Of a DNA stretch of 64,000 nucleotides, positions 50,101 through 62,967 are shown piece after piece; within the stretch, counting starts at the first letter, position 1; each line of letters begins with the position of its first letter. Under the pieces are notes generated by a model that saw only the letters and a list, made by a program, of their open reading frames with translations, was not told the DNA's origin and did not search any database. The stretch covers positions 9,920,001-9,984,000 of the forward strand of contig NC_046677.1 in NCBI RefSeq assembly GCF_003369915.1, given 5' to 3'. A program made the position numbers and the translations under genes. Source of the DNA: Drosophila miranda (taxonomy: Eukaryota > Arthropoda > Insecta > Diptera > Drosophilidae).

Positions 50101-53100
50101 AAAGATCTCTTCCTTTAATCCCATTTTTTGAGTGTCTTATGGATATTTGGAAATTTTTAACTTCAAATTGGATTATCAGAAGATCTTTAAAGGTTCTCTA
50201 GTCGTTTTCTTTTTAAAAATCTGAATTTTTCCAAGTTCTTAGTTCTCTAATAGCTGCCATTGAAAAGGATCCTCTCTAAAAAACGATCTCCAGATCAATA
50301 GATCAATGGAAGATAAAACATTGCACTTATAGCATCGAGAATGCAATGATCGGATGCACTCCATAGTATTGTCCCCCGATTAGCAAACGATCACCACTGA
50401 CTCCCGTTAATCATAAGACCAATCGAAGAGCTGTCGGTGGGTGCTTCTCTGTGCTCTGATGGCAACGATAATAAACTCCCTTACAAGTATTTGTAACAAC
50501 TAAAACAGCATCTCGTGCCTTCTCCCTTCTGTCACTAATGGTAACGTTACGACCAGCTGCTCTCAATCTCATTCACACTACCAACCCAGCCCGCAACCCA
50601 CTTCTATGGCCTTGCCACCGCCTTGAGTTATTAAACACTTTTGCTGTCTTGCATTGTTGGTTTATGCGGGTACAAGCCCCCACCTCACCCACTCCCAGAA
50701 GAAGCTGCAAATGTTGCCTTTTGTGCTTTGGCTTCATTTCTTCAGTTGTTTATGCGCGGCGCTTCCACTGCCAGCAGGAGGAGGAGGAGTTGGATGGGGA
50801 GTCCAGGAGCAGAAACTGCAGCTCCATTGAACCAACCGTTGAACAGCTCTCTGTCCATCTATATCACCACCTCTCTACGGTCTTCACTCCGCCCTACTCT
50901 CCGGTTGAATCCAGCGTATTAACCTCTTAGGGTAAAGTTTTCCACCGTCTGCAGAACTATGCGCATGAAAAATCACGCTGCTCAGCATTGAAGGAAACTT
51001 TCTTTATGTACACACCGTACTATACCGTTATATATATATGTATATTTATGGAGCTATGTATGTATATAGTATATTTAACAAAAGCATTTACGCTTTACAC
51101 TGGAATGCCCAACGTGTTAAATGCAGTAAGAAATTGCCTTGTTACCAATGAGCCGGCGTAGCTCTCTTTAATGGCAATTTACCCAGGTGGAAATGCGTGG
51201 CAGGGCGTGGAGAATGCTATCCTTAAGTCCTGGTTTTTAAAGAGCTTAAAAGTGTCCAGGTATGGACAGATAAAGTGTTTCGGATATACTGGTTTATGTT
51301 GCCATTAAAGGGAGTATGAAAATCAATCTGGAAATTCTGCTGAATGGCATATACGCGAAATGATTGCAGTATGGATTACGGCTCTTCCAGGAGAATAAAT
51401 ATTCCGGAGAAATCTTAATAACTCTGTAGAAGAAAAACCTGAATGACATTAAGTTCTTGATTTCAAACGGATGTTCATTCTGTTATATTCTCAGTGGTGT
51501 TCTGCGTAAATTATAATCTTTTAGACAGACTGCGATTATGAATTAAATGAAAAAACATTTTCTGTCTGTTCCGCCTTAAATTACTCATAGTTTGTCAGGG
51601 GAAATTCCACTTGCAGCTGTGTGCCTTCCTGCACTTCCTGCCCGTCTTTTTTCCTCTGTTCATTGGAGACCTTTGGCGCCTTGACGTCCAACAAACAACA
51701 AACAGCTGCAGAGGCGGCTGCAGCTGCCGCAGCTGAATGTCCTTTTATCAAGACCTAAGCGACTGGACATTGACATGGATATGGCCGTTGGGGAGACGTA
51801 GCAACTGTTGATTTACATCAACACTCTTTTGCATAATTCCCGTTTCGCCTATTGCCGTTTTCCCAGGGCGTTGAGTGGCGACTCCAACGGCAGCACTAAC
51901 AAACGTTGGGTATTTAGCATATCTTATGCTCATTAAGTGCATCATTCCCGGCGTCCCTAAATGGCCAACAGAAGAAGATTCCCATGAAAATTAAGGAGGA
52001 AATTCCCAGCTTCGCTGTGATTTTTTTCTCGTTTTTTTACCCATTCTTACAGCTGTTTCATTGATGGTGATCAATTCTGTTGGCTGTGATTTAAGTGCGC
52101 GTAAATCTCTGCGGTGAAAAGTGTTCCATTCCTGCATCTTTCATTTACCCTCGTTTCCTCTCCTCCCCCCCCCCCCCCATTTCCACAGAGCACTCGTACT
52201 CGTCCTCGTCCTTCTCCATCCTTCTCCTCGGTTTGTTGCCATTATTTGCATTTCATTTTTGCGTGTGGCGAGAGAAAATGTAAATTGATTTATTATGCAC
52301 AAGCGAATGAATGCTTCGTGGGAGACTCCAGGACTCTGGGAGTAGGAGTCATCGGCGAAGCAGGAGTCAGAGCAGGAGGAGTACAGCAGACAGAGAAGGA
52401 GTCGTAGGAGGAGCCCCCCGAGGAGGATACAGCGCATTCGTGCGTGCATTTCTGTTTTTTTTTTTACTCATCAGGAAAAGCAGGAGATTGCAGGAGACTG
52501 CAAAAAGGTACCCACCACTGGCACACGGCACACGGCACCGGCAAACGGCACTGGCACCATCCTCACTGCCTGCAGGGCGTAAACATCGCTATTAATATTG
52601 ATTTAAATGAACGAAAACCGTCAGGATGAGACCGTTGCCGAGTCAAGATATTGCCCATTACCCTCCCTTGCACAAAAAAATAATACTACCGGAGTCGAAA
52701 AAAAAATAAAAAGTGAAATGTGAAATGCGAAATAAAACAAACATTACTCACTGCCATTGCGAATCAAAGCTCCGGCGGCAGTGTTGACTTTTCGCTATTA
52801 GCCAGATTGCAAAAATCAAACGCTTTAAGAGCGGAGCCAAAAACTAGTCAGAACTGTTTGAGGTTTCGTTTTTGAAATGTTGAAAATGTGAATACCCTTT
52901 TTTGGGATTATGGGGAGAACAAAGGGTAGAAGTTGGATATATGTATCTACTTACCAATTGATGGAATAGTGAATATTGCACTTGAACAACTGAAATATAA
53001 AAGAACACAATGGGCCTTAAATCAGGTTAAAATGACTCTAAGCTTTGGGAAAATCTTTGAATATTAATATAAATAATATATTGGCATTTCCGTGAAGCCA

Positions 53101-55259
53101 AAAAATTAAGAGTAAATAAAAACACATTTCCATATACTTTTGTCCCTATATTATTTTCTAAATGAGTGAAACTTAGCTAATTTAACCAATTGGCATATAA
53201 TTTCATTAACTTTGATCTGAAAGCCTGTTAAAATAAGCAAAACTTCGCTTTTTCGGTATTTTCTCCTATAACAAAAATGATTCTTTATAAAAGCTTTACC
53301 TCAAAGTCTATCTTAAAAGACAACTCAGTTGTTTGTTAAGGAAATATGAGGTGATTTATGAGAGAATGTGAAAAAACCACATGGAAAAGTCGTACGTTCC
53401 CGACTAGTTCTTAATTCAATTAAAAATGAAAACCAATAGAGATAATTTATTGTGTAAATACTGAATAGAAACCTAAATTAATTTTCTTTTAAAGAAGTAA
53501 AAAATCCAAATAAAATACAAAATAAATCGTCTTATGGTAATAATATAAATACATATCAAATATTATAAACCATAGAAGTAACCCTCCCCCCTTTCCATAT
53601 CTGTAAAGCAAAATGTATTCGTACTTTCAGAAATTTTAACAAGATACTATTCACATCTATGAAGATCTCAACCATTATTGGATGTAGAATCAAAGTCCTG
53701 AAAAATGTATATCTTATGTTTAAATTAATTCTAGAAATTAAAAAAGCGGAAAATGTTGAGGACTCGAATTGAATAATGGAATATTTGTATATCAGGATGA
53801 ATAATGCATGATATATACATACATATATATTGATGTAGTCTCAAAATTATTCGATGAAGCACAATTAACCTCCTGACAAATGCAAATATCAGAGTACGAG
53901 TACACCGATAGGAGTCCAAATAGGAATTCCGCAAAAGACTTCTATCCACTTTAGCGGCAGGGCAGCAAACGCCACCGCGACATCAGCATTCCTTATTTTC
54001 GCGGAAAGCAGAAAACTTTTCCAGTCAACCGCAAAGTATGCACCGCAATGCGATGGAGGAGAGAGGAAAGGAGAGGGAGCTATACCGACAAACAGAGAGG
54101 GAGGCAGGGCCAGTGAGGGGGAGGAAGGAAACAAAACAAAATTGGAATACTACTCCCCGCCATAATAACTTTTGGCAATAATACAAAAAGCATTTTTTTG
54201 CTTTATGTTTTTTTTTTCTAGTTTTTGCATGCGAAAAAACACATTGAAGCTGGGGAGTAGGCGGGGTTCTAGAGTTGTTCCTGGGAGTACGTCTAGATGG
54301 GTGTGCGGCGGGGGAGGGACGAGGACTTGTTCCAAATCGTTGGGGCGTGAAAAAAAAAAAGAATTATTGTGAAATATGCACAGACATCGAGAGAGTTGTG
54401 GGAGCTACGGCCACTACTTCAGCTAATAGAGATGCCAAACATTCGGTGATGGACATCCTTTTAGAATGATCATCTGAAAGGCCAAAAAGTCTCACGGAGA
54501 CCGGACTGGAACCTCTTTAAATGTTCGCAAAACGAGGAAATCAATTAAGTTCACAAATGGATTTCAATAACTTTGACTGAACGAACAGCAAATCCACAAC
54601 AGCTGGCCCCGAAGGAACCATTCTAATTGAAATGCATTCATATTGCAATACAATGAAGGAGATTGAAGGAGATGGAGAACCGGAGCAGTAGCAGTACCAG
54701 TGGCAGTGGCAGTAGCAGTAGCAGGAGATGGTGCCAATGCAAGAGCCGGAGATAGACTCCGAACGGATACGGAGATGGGGCACCCGGGAGTGTAAAACAA
54801 CAGCTGACAGAGCAAATTGCTTTGCGCTTATGACACGACAAGGAAGACTAGAAGGCAAACAGAATGGAAAAAGAATCTACATACATGCAGCCACAGATAA
54901 CCACAGAAGGAGGATGCTCCTGACGATGCTGATGATGACGCCAATGGCACTGCAACCTGACAGCGCACTGAGATGATGGGTCCACTGTACACTGAGCGAA
55001 AGACTATTGAATATTGGAAGGAAAGGCTGGTGGTGGAAAGCCTAATAATTTTCAGATATATTTGTTTAATGTAACCAAAGAAATAGACTGTGGATCCACA
55101 GATGTGTTATATGCACGGCTTCAAGTGTTACAAATATAAAGTGTATGTGTGGTAAGGTTAGAGGTGAATGCTTTGCCGTCTTCCTTTGGATCTATCTGCT
55201 TTTTGTGTAGCTCTGTGAACTGTTTGGTCTTTCTTCGAATTACTTAAGACTTGACATCT
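47108..55259. other. Gene-poor 8.1 kb interval
   Basis: No supported gene. Points seen: a possible coding exon for a membrane anchor on the minus strand near 49490–49620 (see findings); an open 176-codon ATG frame at 48805–49335 without codon bias; a CTG run near 49725; a C run at about 52167–52178; short (GGCACACGGCA)-type repeats at 52510–52555; AGCAGT repeats at 54683–54725; and long AT-rich DNA at 53040–53730. It may include enhancers or far 5' introns of flanking genes. Confidence 0.5.
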
Positions 55260-55808
55260 TTACGTTACGCATCCAGGCAGAGGCAAGCCCAGCGGTGGCA
55301 GTTGTACGAACTCCAAAGTGAAGTCGTTAAACAGTTTGCGGGCCAGATTAAGAAACGGTCCATCCATATTGAGCCCCGTCTTGACTGATATTTCGCACAA
55401 ACGGTGTTCCGGATTTAATTGAAAATCGGGTCCAGGCTTGATATCCCATTTGTTTCCACAGATGGATACTGGAATGCCTGGACAGAATCTGTTCATCGTC
55501 ATAAGCTTGTCAAAATTCTGGAAGAAATCCACCGAGCTTACATCTAACATTAGGATCGCGCAGTGGCTGTTGCTGTAGAAATCATCTGGATAGCAGCCCA
55601 GCTCCTCATCCTCCTTGCCCCAGTCCCACACATCGAATCGAATGGGTCCGCGATTGGTGCTGAAGATCAGCGTGTCTATGTTGACGGAGTACCTGTCCGT
55701 GGGGACATACTCGCTCATAAATTCTCCAGTTAGATGGCGTCTCAAAAACGTGGTCTTGCCACAGTGTTTCTCGCCCATAATAATGCACTTGTAAGTCGGC
55801 ACATCCAT
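55260..55808 (-). CDS. Ran-like small GTPase, copy 1 (intronless)
   Basis: 182 aa, no introns, starting at the ATG of MDVPTYKCIIMGEKHCGKTT. It resembles Ran along its whole length: P-loop GEKHCGKTTF, then LTGEF, YVPT (switch I Thr), TNRGPIRFDVWD, CGNKWD (G4), ISVKTGLN (G5, normally SAK) and FLNLARKLFND. Ran drives nucleocytoplasmic transport. Two points argue for altered function: the G3 motif, normally DTAGQE, reads DWGKE, one residue short and lacking the catalytic Gln; and the acidic DEDDDL tail of Ran is absent. The lack of introns suggests retroposition, as known for nuclear-transport retrogenes in flies that are often testis-expressed. Homology to the other two copies extends into the 3' flank. 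Two ATCGAT sites lie upstream near 56071–56082. Confidence 0.85.
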   Translation of the reverse strand: MDVPTYKCIIMGEKHCGKTTFLRRHLTGEFMSEYVPTDRYSVNIDTLIFSTNRGPIRFDVWDWGKEDEELGCYPDDFYSNSHCAILMLDVSSVDFFQNFDKLMTMNRFCPGIPVSICGNKWDIKPGPDFQLNPEHRLCEISVKTGLNMDGPFLNLARKLFNDFTLEFVQLPPLGLPLPGCVT

Positions 55809-56985
55809 GGTTACTGCGAATATTATTGTTTTAAAGAATAGTTTATTTAAATGCGAATCTTAATTTCACTTCATACCAATAAAATTGTTGCAAACAATTT
55901 GCACTAATCGTCGTACTTCAATGACTGTGTGAGTCAGCAATAAAAACCGCAGACAAAAGCCGCTGTGTGAGCGAGACGATGTTATAGGTCGATTTTCCTA
56001 TTGGTGAATCTAGAGATGGTTTCATCGAGCTAGAGATGTGGAATCAAATCATTGAATTGTGAATGTAATATCGATGTATCGATGACACCCCCAATTGAGT
56101 GTTACATTCCCTGTACATTTTAGAAATCAAAATGGTTTTTATTGGTTCTTGACGTTATTTCTTGCAGTGTTATGTGTGGCTATCATGTCTCCATCTCCTC
56201 ATAAGCGGTTTACTCCAGGTTCTGGTTGGGGTAGCTAGTGGGGGGGGCCTGGGTCTGGGTGTGGGCTTTGGGTTCTCTGTCTGAGCCACGTTTAATGGAG
56301 TATCTGATTAGGTTTTAATTAAGACGATGGGGACTTGAGGCATGAGATATCAATTGTGGAACGAATTTCAATTCAATGGCGGCACTTGAATGGATGCCAG
56401 TTAATTGTTAAATTAAAGCCTAAATAAATTAATTGCTTTTGCAAATGTGGAACGCGTATTGGAACATACTAATTTAAACATTCCATTGATAGACTTTTAG
56501 CTATTAATCAGTGTTTCGGTTTCATCCCAAAGGAATGACTGATATGCCAAGGAAACAGTTTTTATCTCTTTTCTTTTTTTGTTGCTCCCCAAATGAGCGA
56601 CTGTTGTATCTATCTCCTGCTCCGCGAATGGGGGCGACGCTTCTCCTTTATGTCTGTTGCGTTTTTATGACTTGACCGCCATATCTCCCTTTTCTTTCCT
56701 TCTTTTTTGGTTCTGCTCTGTTGTGTTGTTTTATGCTTTCTCATAGAATTTATTTTTAATCCGCTTACGTCAGGCGAAATTCAATCAAGAATTTGCACAG
56801 CATTTCCCCACCCGTCTGGGGCATCGTCTGGGTTGGGGCTCGGGTATCAAATAAATCAGCAGAGTCTGCCTTTAAATACATATAAATCTATAAGCAAATT
56901 GGTCCACGCGTTTCCTTTAAATTTATATTTCAGTCTGTGATTAATGATGGCATTTCATTTTCATAATTTCTCCCTTACATTTCAG
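55809..56985. other. Upstream region of Ran-like copy 1, probably intron of the host gene
   Basis: Contains two ATCGAT sites (about 56071 and 56079) suited to a DRE-type promoter for the minus-strand GTPase gene, then AT-rich DNA with CT tracts. The right end, TTTCTCCCTTACATTTCAG (ending 56985), is an excellent splice acceptor. Copy 1 may therefore lie inside an intron between an unseen 5' exon and the exon starting at 56986. Confidence 0.45.
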
Positions 56986-57384
56986 GAAAACAATCCATGC
57001 AAAAAGCTGCGTCGTATACCAATTAAATGGACAGCATTTAAAAAAATAATAAAAACATAAACAGCATTAAACAATCAAGTAACAAAAACTGTGCAGCGAT
57101 TTCAATTAAAAAAAAGTAGTGAAAAAATAAATATGTTACAAAAAAATTGCTTTGCCGTGGCACTAATTAATTAAAACCGTTTTCCTCCATAATTGATAAG
57201 GCAAACAAAACGCTGAAACAAAGTAATCCATACCGTTTAACCAACATGTTTAATCACTTTGCAACAGTTCTAATGAATCTCTTAATGCTGCTCGGTTGTC
57301 TATTGGCCACGACGACGGCTTTGAGCACCGATACGGGCAGCGAGGGAAACGGCGTCAGCGTCGGCGGTTCTACCCTCAATAATG
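56986..57384 (+). CDS. First coding exon of a secreted or membrane protein (continues past the window)
   Basis: The exon has a strong acceptor before 56986, an ATG at 57246 and the donor AATG|GTGAGT after 57384. Its 46 codons begin MFNHFATVLMNLLMLLGCLL and continue ATTTALSTDTGS: a classic signal peptide with probable cleavage after TTTA or TTAL, then a Ser/Gly-rich segment. No later exon is found up to 64000, so intron 1 exceeds 6.6 kb. A signal-peptide exon followed by a huge intron is common in neural cell-surface genes (dpr, DIP and beat types), but nothing here proves that class. The intron carries a Ran-like pseudogene and Ran-like copy 2. Confidence 0.6.
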
Positions 57385-57577
57385 GTGAGTTTTTATAGAA
57401 CAAAATTTATTTATTCTTTGGTAAAAGATCACTGGAGGGAGCGTTTAATTTCTGATTGTTCCAAAAACACGTAAAAATATATCGGCCAGCTGATTTCTGC
57501 GCCTCACCAGCACTGACATCTCTAGTATTTGTTGTTGTACAGCACTATAAAGTAAGCGTCGAAAAATTAATATGGAG

Positions 57578-57704
57578 TAACCATGGATGTGCAACACAAC
57601 GGACCTTTTATAGGTCCAAGTGAGCTTGGGGGCGGGAGGCTCTTATCCCCCCCCCCCCCCCCCTCCCGGCTACCGCCTTAACCTAACCTAACCATGGATG
57701 TGCA
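57578..57704 (+). mobile_element. Short SINE-like insertion with a 16-bp target duplication
   Basis: TAACCATGGATGTGCA occurs at 57578–57593 and again at 57689–57704, bracketing about 95 bp of foreign sequence. The insert has a hairpin GGACCT-TTTAT-AGGTCC, the block AAGTGAGCTTGGGGGCGGGA, 17 consecutive C and a CCTTAACCTAACC tail. A 16-bp target duplication fits LINE-driven retroposition. It landed exactly at the start codon of the Ran-like pseudogene. It resembles, from memory, a short CCTAA-ended dispersed sequence found in other fly genomes, whose name I do not know. Confidence 0.55.
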
Positions 57705-58300
57705 TTATTATTTGCGAGAAACGCTGTGGCCATTTTGAGAGGCCATTTAATTGGAGAGTTTAAGAGCGAGTATGTCCCTTCGGACAAGTACTTCATCTTC
57801 AGCACCAATCGCGGACCCATTCGATTTGAAGTGTGGGACTGGGGCAAAGAGGATAAGGAGATGTTCCACCAGTTGATTTCTACAGCAACAGCCAGTGGGC
57901 GATGCTCCATCTGTGGAAACAAATCTGAAATCAAGGCTGTTAAAGATTTCAAATTGAAACCAGGATTCTCAGGCACTGTTGTCCCAACCTGGAGGACCGC
58001 ATTTGTGGCCAATATTGGTGGACTTGAAACTGTTTAAGGACTTCACTTTGGAGCTCGTCGGGCTGCCATTAGTGGGGTTGCATCTGCCAGGATGCGTATC
58101 GTAAAAATGTCTAGTTTTAAGTAATTCAAAGAAACAACAAACAGTTCACAAAGCTACACAAAAAGCAGAGAAGTTCAAAGGAAAAGGCCACATCCCCCCT
58201 ATCCTACCCACAAAGGCATTTAATATTTGTAACACTAAAAACTTTACATACGAGACATACTCTCGTATTCCATCTGTGGATCCACAATCTATGCCAAAAA
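57691..58300 (+). pseudogene. Ran-like GTPase pseudogene, inverted copy
   Basis: Collinear at DNA level with copy 1 (55260–55808) but on the opposite strand. Recognisable pieces include the ATGGATGTGC start, GGAGAGTTTAAGAGCGAGTA, the TNRGPIRFEVWDWGKEDKE region (same altered G3), a CGNKSEIK segment (G4 Asp lost) and the LPGC end near 58090. Deletions remove most of the P-loop and the codons after the G3 region, and the frame shifts more than once with in-frame stops near 57728 and 57740. Similarity to copy 1 continues about 200 bp into the 3' flank (CATCTGTGGATCCACA near 58270 pairs with the same sequence near 55090 on the other strand), so the copy arose by DNA duplication, or retroposition included the 3' UTR. 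It lies in intron 1 of the host gene. Confidence 0.85.
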
Positions 58301-59950
58301 TCATTACACATTTGTTTGGTTGCCTTACAAAAGTACATTAAAAATATCTCTGAAAGATGTGTGGGCTTTACCAGAGATAGTTCGTTCATAAATGTATCGA
58401 TTTTATTTGTGCAAAAATATTCGCAAATTGTTCTGCAAAACCATTGGGTTTCTGATTTCGAACATTGCTGGACAAATGTGTCCGGCGGCATATTATATTT
58501 AATTATTCATTTAATTGCATTACAATCATGGCCAGCACGTGCACGGAATGCTGGCCAGAAAGAATATATGTAATGCATGAAAAAAAAATGTAAATCACTT
58601 GTTATTTAACATGTTGCATGACATTCCGACGGTGTGGTAGAATGGGGCATGCGGGCCACAGCTCGTGGATACTGGAACTAACTAAATTAATGGCCGCACG
58701 CTGCTCTGTGTGGGGCCCAATCCATATCGGCGGAGAGGAGCGCTGACAGCGCCAGGGCAATTAAAATGTGACAGGGGAATGGATTTGGATACGCTTGATA
58801 TGTGGCTGACGGACTCCGAATACGAAACGTACTCGTACGTTTATTATAAATGCATAGCTAGAGGATGAGAGTTTTTAAGCGGTAGATTGCCAGGGATTAA
58901 CAATAAAGAACTATGAGTCTGTCCGTATGGTTCGTTTGGCTTGTCCGAGTAAATCAGCTAAATGCACTTCAAATAGCCCACAAATCGCTGGCCTTTTTCC
59001 AGGCCAATTAACATCGCTGTAATCCACTTAGTCTCGGACTAAGTTGCAAAAGTTGATTATGCTTTAATGATCATCATTTAAAATTCGATTGAATGAATTA
59101 TGTCTGATTGATTGTTGCAGTGGGAGTGGCTTCAAGTGCCCAATTGGCGAGGCGTAAAAATAATCTGTTTTGGTATAGAGTGAAACAGAGACTCAGGGAA
59201 ACACACAACATATTTTCTGGTTTCCCAGTGAATAAATTTGAGGTGGAAATACATGTAATTATCTCTATGTAAATACAGCTTAAGTGTACGTATTTGATGG
59301 GGCCTATACTGGCTTAAGCGGAAACAAATGATTCTTAATTGTGTAATAAAATATAGGGAATCACTTGAAAGTTATGGCCCAAAGTATTTGCGATTTTAAT
59401 TTAGATTTACTCACTTTTTCTTAGTGCACGTTTTACAGGTGGTAAATTGAATGCATTAAATTTGCGTAGGTTCTTGCCTGCCGTCCTGGCCGACAAAGTT
59501 CTTTCTGGTGGTACTTAAAAGTCATCAAAGTCTCATGACAAATTCATTAAGTTGGTTATACGACAAAAAAACACAAAATCATGTTGCCACTGACCGCAAA
59601 CCCGCACACAAGCAAACATAGAAGCACACACAGAAACGCACACATATATTGACACGCCCCCACGCTCGCACACACACACACACACAAAGTCATTTAAAGT
59701 TCTTTTTGCAGCCTACTCAGCGGGACAAATATTTGTTTTTTGAGACAAGAGAATAAGAGAGAGAGACAGAGAGAGAGAGAGAGCGCGAGCGATGGAGAGG
59801 GAGAGAGTTGTAGGAGAAGGAGAGCCAGCGGAAAGCCGATTGCCTGGCCAAGGCATACTAAACAGAAGGTAAGACGGTGCTGCTCTCTATCTGTGATCTC
59901 TCTCTTTATCTCATGCAGCGTCGATTGAAAAGATTTCTTAGCGTCCGCCT

Positions 59951-60281
59951 TACACTGAGAGAAAAATGGCATAATGAAAAGAAACACACTCATATTTAAA
60001 CGAAATATTTGCTTTTTAAATAAAAACATAGTGAAATTAAATAGAATTTGCTTTGATTAATACACATATTAAATAAATATTAATTTATATATTAAAATTA
60101 CTTTTTAATACGACACTTACTTAATGTAAAATAAATATAATACATACATTAAAATTTGAGGGAAATATTTTTAATTTTAATATGAAATATATTTATTTTA
60201 AGTACGACATATATCTTGATCAAATATGTACCCATTAATGTCAAAATTTAATTAATAATTAATAATTTCACTCTAGGTGCA
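59951..60281. mobile_element. Candidate AT-rich MITE-like element 1
   Basis: Left end TACACTGAGAGAAAAA and right end TTTCACTCTAGGTGCA (inverse complement TGCACCTAGAGTGAAA) agree at about 11 of 16 positions. The interior is very AT-rich with no ORF. The left end matches that of the element at 61257 at 13 of 15 positions. Target duplication is not evident. Confidence 0.3.
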
Positions 60282-61256
60282 CAGATATTTAAATCGATTT
60301 CCAGGGCAAACCACAACTCAAGAACTTTTGCAGCTGCCTCACCTGCCGTTTAATCTACTTTGTGCTATGCGAAGCATTAACTTAACCCTTGGCATGTCAC
60401 TTGTCTCCCCCAAACAAGCCCCCCGTCGCCGAGTGCTCCCCTCATTAGCATTATTATCCCTCCCACCATCTCACCATGCCCCATCCAGCCGCCTGTGCTT
60501 TTGCTTTTTGCCGCCCAAGCAAATGAGAATTTCATTAACGTTATTAATATTTTCATTGTTGAGTATTTTGCGTATCTCTTCGCCGCCTGCAACTCCCCAC
60601 AAATGCCACGGCTCTCTGTCTCTGGAATAATAACTTTATTATGACGCCCTTCTGCTGCCGCTGCCGCTGCTGCTGCTCCTGTTATTGTTGCTGCTTTTGT
60701 TGTTGTTGGAAGGTTTTTACATTTTTCATGGCTTAATAATTGCTCATTTCACTTGCAGCTGCCTTTTGTTTGGCTTTTATTATTATATTTGTTCTTCTTG
60801 TTGTTAACAATTATGAGGCCACTTAAATAAATTTTATTGCTGTCAGGCGGTATTTGCACCAAGGAGCGCCCTGCCTCGTCTTCCTTGGCTCCTCCCTAGC
60901 TCCATCAGAGGGCTCTTTTCGGGGCCACAAAACAAATTGACAATTATTCTTGGACCCTACCACCCTCCGCCGTCTTCGACTTCGGTCGCAGTTAACCAGG
61001 AAAATGACAAACGAGCGAACCGAGGAACCGAGAACTTTTCCCTGCCCATTTATTAGCTTGAGAAAGTTTTTGAGTCTTGGTGCGATTTTGATTTAGCTTC
61101 GGGCGAGGAGATCAACTCAAGGAATTATTGTACGGAGGGAGCGATAAATATTGTGGGGAGCATCCTAATTATGTTTTTTGTGGGGAGCAGTCATTATATT
61201 TATGTCCAAGTGAAGGCAGGAGTTAAACGTCCATATGAAGGTGATGTATACTGGAT

Positions 61257-61659
61257 ACACTCGGAGAAAAAACTGTGAGATATTGATCTAATATCTCTCT
61301 ATTATACAAAGAAGTATTGGGTCGTCGTCGTTCGATATTTTACTCGTAAAGGCGCTGCCGATCTAAGCGAGGGAGCCGGGGGTTGCAGCACTAACGAAAC
61401 GAGTGTGCATGGAACTTGCCTCCTAGTATTTCAAATTTCTATTAAATATATTGCCACCAAATTTAATATGCTTTTAAAGTGTTTTTGTTTAGATTTACAA
61501 AAATACGTTTTAATACATTTATATTTAGTTTTAATTAATTTAATTTCATTTTAAAGATTTTAATTTCACAAAGTTTGTAATTAAAAAGCAAATATTTAAT
61601 TAAATTATTTTTTTGTGTTGCATGAGTTCTATTTTAATTTCCCATTTTTCTTGGAGTGT
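61257..61659. mobile_element. Candidate AT-rich MITE-like element 2
   Basis: Left end ACACTCGGAGAAAAA and right end TTTTTCTTGGAGTGT form a 15-bp inverted repeat with two mismatches around a 403-bp, largely AT-rich body without an ORF. No clear target duplication. It resembles element 1, 1.3 kb to the left. Confidence 0.4.
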
Positions 61660-62967
61660 GCATGTTGGGTGTCGAGGCTATAGATCAGGCCTCTCTGAAA
61701 ATTCTGTATAAACTATCCCCATGTAAAGAATTACTTGTAATAAAAGAAGGACAAATTTCAGAATGATTTATGCATCAATTTAGATCAAATCATAAACGGA
61801 AGCATCCATCCATCAGTTATTCCCATGATACGTTTCCATCCCCTTCGGCACTTTGCCACCCCATTAAATTGTCTACTAATTGGATGCATCCTCGTGCAGG
61901 ACATGCCGCCAGGGCACACGCTCTAACGAGCTTCATTTGTGGCGTGTAGCGTATGTCTACTGGGGGGTTGAGGGAAGGGACGACAAAAAAAATAAGACTC
62001 CTGTCAACTGAATTTCATATGCAAATCCTTTCCTACGACTATCGCTACCTGATAATCTCCTTGATTTATGCTACGAGTGCACACAGAGGAGAGAGAGAGG
62101 GAGAGAGAGCAGCGTATGGGGGTCCATGAAGTAAATCCCAATCCCAAAATCCGAACAGTAAAAGAAATGGGTTTCCCATATCCTTACGATTACGGATAGC
62201 CGGCCACCACCACTCGGGGCAACATCATTAATCTCGGGGCTCCCCATGACGTCCGACGCCCGACGCCCATGCGGGATGTGGCTCTGACGGGCCGCCGCCG
62301 CCCATTTGGACATTGGCCTCGGCCATGGCCTGACCTTCGCCACAATAACTCAATGCTGTTTCTGTTGCTGCCCGTTGGGCCACAGAAGACACGGACACGT
62401 GCTAATTGCTAATCAAGGCAGATAAGCACGGGGCATGCCCCACAGACGACCACGCCCCACATGCCCATCCCGCCCGCATTTACCCATTTACCCATTAAGC
62501 GATGAAGCGAAGCGCAAAATCATTTTATTTTTATTGCTTCGAATCCTCTTTTATGGTAAATCAGGAACGGGAATGTCATTTAAACGGCCATGAGATCTTA
62601 TCGAAGAAAGGAGAGGAACGATGTGGTATGGCAGGGTACACCTAAAGGTCTGATCCTTTCTGATCGGTGGAATATTAGATTAAATTCAATTAAAGAACGA
62701 TTTTGAAAGATATTTCTCATGGGAAGTTACAGCAGATTACATATTTATTTTCTTGTGTATTTTGTGTAATTTATAATCATTTTGTAATGTAATGTAAACG
62801 AATGTATCCTGGTTTTGGTATATGTTCTTGTTTTATATGTTTATAAGTGTATTTGTGTGTAGGCAGTAGAGTGGAATGCATTGCCCGCCCCTTCCTTTGT
62901 GCATCTTTACTGTTTATGTGAATCTGTGTACTGTGTACTGTTTGCTGTTTCTTTGAATAGCTTATAA

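Larger units (their letters stand above)
58301..62967. other. Intron 1 sequence of the host gene
   Basis: No exon seen. It includes a CA-rich microsatellite at about 59620–59690, a GA microsatellite at 59755–59790, two AT-rich elements with weak inverted ends (59951–60281 and 61257–61659), CTG repeats near 60655–60680 and a GC-rich patch near 62200–62330. Open frames at 59694–60029 and 60277–60630 lack codon bias. Confidence 0.5.
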
